Shown here: positions 20,877 to 23,564 of the stretch, one piece after another
Layout: each line of letters opens with the position of its first letter
Numbering within the stretch: position 1 is the stretch's first letter
Assembly (NCBI GenBank): GCA_964429195.1
Contig: CAYSBC010000029.1
Coordinates: 1-23,564 of the forward strand
Reading direction: 5' to 3'
Origin: JBBAFM01 sp041655415
GTDB taxonomy: Bacteria > Bacillota > Clostridia > Peptostreptococcales > JAAYPU01
Length of the DNA: 23,564 bases
Made by a program: the position numbers and the translations under genes
Notes under the pieces: generated by a model
Database searches by the model: none
What the model was told of the DNA's origin: nothing
What the model saw: the letters and a program-made list of their open reading frames with translations, nothing else

Positions 20877-22010
20877 TTATTTCTTAAAGAATTTATCAAC
20901 TGCCATGTTCCTTATCTTGCTAATAGCCAATTGCTTTGAATAATCGATGTCCTCTCGTGTGACAACATCAGTGGACCGAAGTAATACATTATCCAGATAA
21001 ATCCTCACATGACCCACCTTCTGACCTCTTATCACAGGAGCCGTTAAGGTATCTTTCATGGAGTATGTCATCGTTATATTATTCATTTCCTCTCTTTTCA
21101 CAGGAATCATGATGTCTTCTTTAGCTACTATTCTTGTGGTGTTCAAGGTGCCGTTGATAACTGGCATATTCTTAAAAACTTGATTTTGTTCTACAACTTT
21201 GATATAGAAATAATCTTCAAAGGCTGCATTCATAAGATTATATGCATCATTAAACCAATTGGGATCGTTAAGAACAACGCAAATCAATTCCATGCCATCT
21301 TTTTCTGCAGATGCTACCAGACATCTCCCTGAGATCTTGGTATAGCCTATTTTGATACCTGTGCCATCCTTGTATTGAGATAAAACCTTATTCTTGTTAT
21401 AAAAATACTTGTATGCGCCTTCGCCTTGGCGTTCTGCTACCCATAGTTTTGTTTTCACTATATTCTTAAATTGCTTGTTTTCCATTGCTGCTCTTGAAAT
21501 CATAGCCAAATCATAAGCAGTAGTATAATGATCGCTGTTATCAAGCCCATGAGGGTTTGTAAAATTTGTATTCGTTAAACCTAAATCTTTCGTTTTTTGA
21601 TTCATCTTTTCTACGAATTCCTGCTCACTACCGCCCACATGCTTTGCTATAGCATTAGCCGCATCATTTCCGGAACATAGCATAAGACCATACAACAAAT
21701 CTCTAAGACTTAAAATTTCTCCTTCTTTTAAATAGATAGAGGAACCTTCAATATTAGCAGACTCAGATGTAATCTCAACAGGGTCTTTATAATGACCGTT
21801 TTCTAAGGCCACTAGGGCTGTCATGACTTTTGTGGTGCTGGCCATAGGCATCCTACTATAAGCATTTTTTTCATATAAAATTCTTCCCGTTTTAGCTTCA
21901 ATCACAATAGCACTTTTGGCAGAGTTTGCTGTGCTAGCAGCAAAACTGAAAGAAACTGAAGTATTAAAAATAAGAAGAATTAGAAGAATGACACTACTTA
22001 ATTTTTTCAT
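20877..22010 (-). CDS. D-alanyl-D-alanine carboxypeptidase (DacF/PBP5 type) with KIG motif
   Basis: This secreted low-molecular-weight penicillin-binding protein trims the terminal D-Ala from peptidoglycan stems. The 377-residue protein has a signal peptide (about 1-25, MKKLSSVILLILLIFNTS then SFSFAAS). The S11 peptidase domain has STTK (Ser58 nucleophile, Lys61) and SGN (113-115), and a C-terminal beta domain (PBP5_C) follows, ending with an amphipathic tail that would hold it on the membrane. The third motif, normally KTG, reads KIG (Lys220-Ile221-Gly222). The ATG at 22010 has GGAG 8 bases upstream and precedes the signal peptide directly; an extension to 22094 is rejected. It follows scpB by 122 bases, and DacF in Bacillus is a forespore enzyme, so a sporulation role is possible. 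Confidence 0.92.
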   Translation of the reverse strand: MKKLSSVILLILLIFNTSVSFSFAASTANSAKSAIVIEAKTGRILYEKNAYSRMPMASTTKVMTALVALENGHYKDPVEITSESANIEGSSIYLKEGEILSLRDLLYGLMLCSGNDAANAIAKHVGGSEQEFVEKMNQKTKDLGLTNTNFTNPHGLDNSDHYTTAYDLAMISRAAMENKQFKNIVKTKLWVAERQGEGAYKYFYNKNKVLSQYKDGTGIKIGYTKISGRCLVASAEKDGMELICVVLNDPNWFNDAYNLMNAAFEDYFYIKVVEQNQVFKNMPVINGTLNTTRIVAKEDIMIPVKREEMNNITMTYSMKDTLTAPVIRGQKVGHVRIYLDNVLLRSTDVVTREDIDYSKQLAISKIRNMAVDKFFKK

Positions 22011-22132
22011 AACATTCACTCCACATCTTAAAATTGCTTTTACATTATTTATGTTCTCCTGTGATAATGAAGTTATGAATGTTAAGTTTTTCAATAATTA
22101 ACAATACTTTTTTTGTATTTTTCCTGTCTTTC

Positions 22133-22717
22133 CTAACCTAGTTTATCATTTTCCCAATCTATAACCATTTGATGATATTCAATCTTATCCTCTGTTACCA
22201 CGTTTTCGATTTCATCAATGGAAGGCATGTCCTTTAAATTCTCAAATCCAAATTTATTCAAAAATAAATCTGTCGTTCCATAAAGTATGGGTCTTCCTAT
22301 TTTTTCGGCTATTCCTTTTTCTTCTATAAATTGTCTGATTTTTAAATTTTCAACGACCCGATCGCTTTTAACTCCTCGGATTGTATCGATCTCTGCCTTT
22401 GTAATAGGCTGCTTGTAGGCAATGATGGCTAAGACCTCTAATGCGGCTTGTGACAACTTTTTTTCCTTAACAGGAGCGCATAAATCCTGTATGTAGCTGT
22501 AATTTTCTGCAGGAGTGCAAAATTGGAATTTCCCATTTGTTTCTTGAATCAGAATCCCTTTGCCCCTATCCTGATACTCCTCTTTTAATTCTTCACAACA
22601 TTTCCGAATATAGGATTTTTCTAACTCTAATGTATCGGCTATTATTTTATAGTCTAAGGGTTCTCCCCATACGAAAAGCATTGATTCAATTATTGACTTT
22701 ACTTTGTTATCATCCAT
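22133..22717 (-). CDS. scpB: Segregation and condensation protein ScpB
   Basis: ScpB forms the bacterial condensin with SMC and ScpA and helps compact and separate chromosomes. The 194-residue protein has two winged-helix domains: the first includes IIESMLFVWGEPL (about 8-20), and the second has the family hallmark LEVLAIIAYKQPITKAEIDTIRG, written here as LEVLAIIAYKQP then ITKAEIDTIRG, followed by GRPILYGTT. The ATG at 22717 overlaps the end of scpA by 8 bases and has GGGG-AAG upstream; a TTG five codons earlier (22732) is possible but less likely. The overlap shows translational coupling with scpA. Confidence 0.97.
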   Translation of the reverse strand: MDDNKVKSIIESMLFVWGEPLDYKIIADTLELEKSYIRKCCEELKEEYQDRGKGILIQETNGKFQFCTPAENYSYIQDLCAPVKEKKLSQAALEVLAIIAYKQPITKAEIDTIRGVKSDRVVENLKIRQFIEEKGIAEKIGRPILYGTTDLFLNKFGFENLKDMPSIDEIENVVTEDKIEYHQMVIDWENDKLG

Positions 22718-23462
22718 TGACTTCTTCCCCAATAGTTTTTATGAGCACAATATCCCCAAAGGTATTTTTTTGACTTGCTGTAAAATAATCCTGTTTTACC
22801 AATTCCAATATGATACTAAATGTTAAAATCAATTCGTATCTATCGTAGGCATTCTCTAACAACTCGTAAAAGGACACCCTTTTTTTATGGTTAAACCGCC
22901 TTTTGATCTCCTCAGTCTTCTTCTCGACATTTATCTTTTCACCTTCAATAAGCTCATAGTTTTTCCTGATATCATATAATTTCTTCTTTTTATGTAAAAA
23001 TAAATTAAAGGCTTTCACAAAATCATCCAGATCGATATGAATATATTCTCTGTTTTCACCATCGATATAATCATCAAAATCCTCTTGTACTTTATATTTC
23101 ACTCTCAGGCTTTGCTCTTCCTTCTCTCTAAAAAATTCGGCCAGTTGTTTGAATTTTTTATACTCTAATATCTTTTCAACCAAAGTCATTCTTGGGTCTT
23201 CCCTTTCCTCGCCTTCCGGAGCCTCTGCTTGGAAAGAAGAAGGTAGTAACATTTTTGATTTGATTTCAATGAGGGTGGCAGCTAAAAGTAAAAATTCACT
23301 CATACCCTCTAAATTAATCTTTTCCATTCTTTCGATATAGTCACAATATTGCCGGGTAATATCGGCAATAGGTATATCGTAAATATCCACCTTGTCCTTT
23401 TCGATAAGATAAACCAGCAAATCGAAGGGTCCCTCAAAAATATCCAATTTAACATTGACCAT
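22710..23462 (-). CDS. scpA: Segregation and condensation protein ScpA
   Basis: ScpA is the kleisin of the SMC-ScpAB condensin, bridging the SMC heads and binding an ScpB dimer. The 250-residue length is standard. The N-terminal domain carries LDIFEGPFDLLVYLIEKDKVDIYDI, split here as LDIFEGPFDLLVYL and IEKDKVDIYDI (6-30), and MSEFLLLAATLIEIKSKMLLP (about 54-74), which bind the SMC neck. A charged linker leads to a winged-helix C-terminus (RVSFYELLENAYDRYELILTF region). AGGAGA lies 7 bases before the ATG. It is the first gene of the pair, and the promoter must lie beyond or close to the right edge. Confidence 0.97.
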   Translation of the reverse strand: MVNVKLDIFEGPFDLLVYLIEKDKVDIYDIPIADITRQYCDYIERMEKINLEGMSEFLLLAATLIEIKSKMLLPSSFQAEAPEGEEREDPRMTLVEKILEYKKFKQLAEFFREKEEQSLRVKYKVQEDFDDYIDGENREYIHIDLDDFVKAFNLFLHKKKKLYDIRKNYELIEGEKINVEKKTEEIKRRFNHKKRVSFYELLENAYDRYELILTFSIILELVKQDYFTASQKNTFGDIVLIKTIGEEVNG

Positions 23463-23488
23463 AAACTATTCTCCTAAAAGTATTCATT

Positions 23489-23561
23489 GGCGGAGGAAAT
23501 AAAGGCACGGCATAAAATCCGCCGGAGGCATATAATATCCTCGGTTTCGAGGATATTATAT
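23489..23561. repeat. Paired inverted repeats upstream of scpA
   Basis: Two nested or adjacent structures occupy the last 75 bases. GGCGGA (23489-23494) pairs with TCCGCC (23518-23523), and a perfect 14-base inverted repeat (arms 23530-23543 and 23548-23561, core AATATCCTCG, loop GTTT) follows. No long T run accompanies the hairpin, and the sequence is cut by the window edge, so terminator, leader structure and dispersed repeat cannot be separated. Confidence 0.55.
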
Positions 23562-23564
23562 CGT

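Noticed and set aside
22040..22060. Start-stop minimal upstream reading frame (ATG TAA, minus strand) after AGGAG ahead of the dacF-type gene
   Set aside because: An AGGAG 10 bases before ATGTAA is curious, but in AT-rich DNA this arises easily by chance and nothing else supports regulation by it.
22011..22094. 28-codon N-terminal extension of the DacF-type protein
   Set aside because: It would bury the signal peptide. The ATG at 22010 has a good ribosome binding site and starts the signal peptide directly.

Overview
The window reads as chromosomal DNA of a low-GC, spore-former-type Firmicute, most likely a Clostridia member. The evidence is AT-rich DNA, strong AGGAGG-type ribosome binding sites, a DacF-type carboxypeptidase, the Gram-positive pcrA-ligA and scpA-scpB pairs, a lone HypE-like protein, and flavin/iron-sulfur redox proteins of anaerobic type. 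Order or genus cannot be fixed by reading alone. Almost all genes lie on the minus strand, so the biological order runs from right to left. No RNA genes, insertion sequences with transposase, or cas genes were seen.

Right end (23.5 to 18.4 kb): scpA-scpB (condensin partners), a DacF-type D,D-carboxypeptidase whose third catalytic motif reads KIG instead of KTG, then a translationally abutting pair: a PyrK-like Fe-S/flavin reductase with a cysteine-rich N-terminus and a GidA/TrmFO-like FAD protein with its own cysteine cluster. That pair is the best candidate for an uncharacterised system. Next, 18.3 to 15.2 kb: a plus-strand diacylglycerol/lipid kinase, and a minus-strand operon rluB-mnmM-cmk (rRNA pseudouridine, tRNA wobble methylation, CMP kinase). 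The combination scpAB-dac-rluB-cmk recalls the conserved housekeeping neighbourhood of Bacillus and Clostridium.

Middle (15.2 to 10.6 kb): a plus-strand DUF1015 protein with a near-consensus promoter and a strong bidirectional terminator shared with cmk, a divergent class B penicillin-binding protein, an RpiR-family SIS regulator, and a cold-shock protein with its own promoter, long leader and terminator. Then 10.5 to 3.4 kb: a tight five-gene minus-strand cluster psuK-psuG-pcrA-ligA-hypE-like, which joins pseudouridine breakdown, the PcrA helicase, NAD-dependent ligase and an AIR-synthase-fold protein of unknown role.

Left end: a 615-bp gene-free stretch (2786 to 3400) crowded with repeats (CTAC iteron-like motifs, a perfect 34-bp tandem duplication with a CRISPR-repeat-like look, a 123-bp palindromic element, and a REP-like repeat pair) separates this cluster from a TRAP transporter operon dctP-dctQ-dctM, whose last gene runs off the left edge. 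Coding starts were re-chosen by ribosome binding site in several genes (DUF1015, cmk, mnmM, rluB, dacF, scpB, psuG, PyrK-like), and those choices are explained in the entries.
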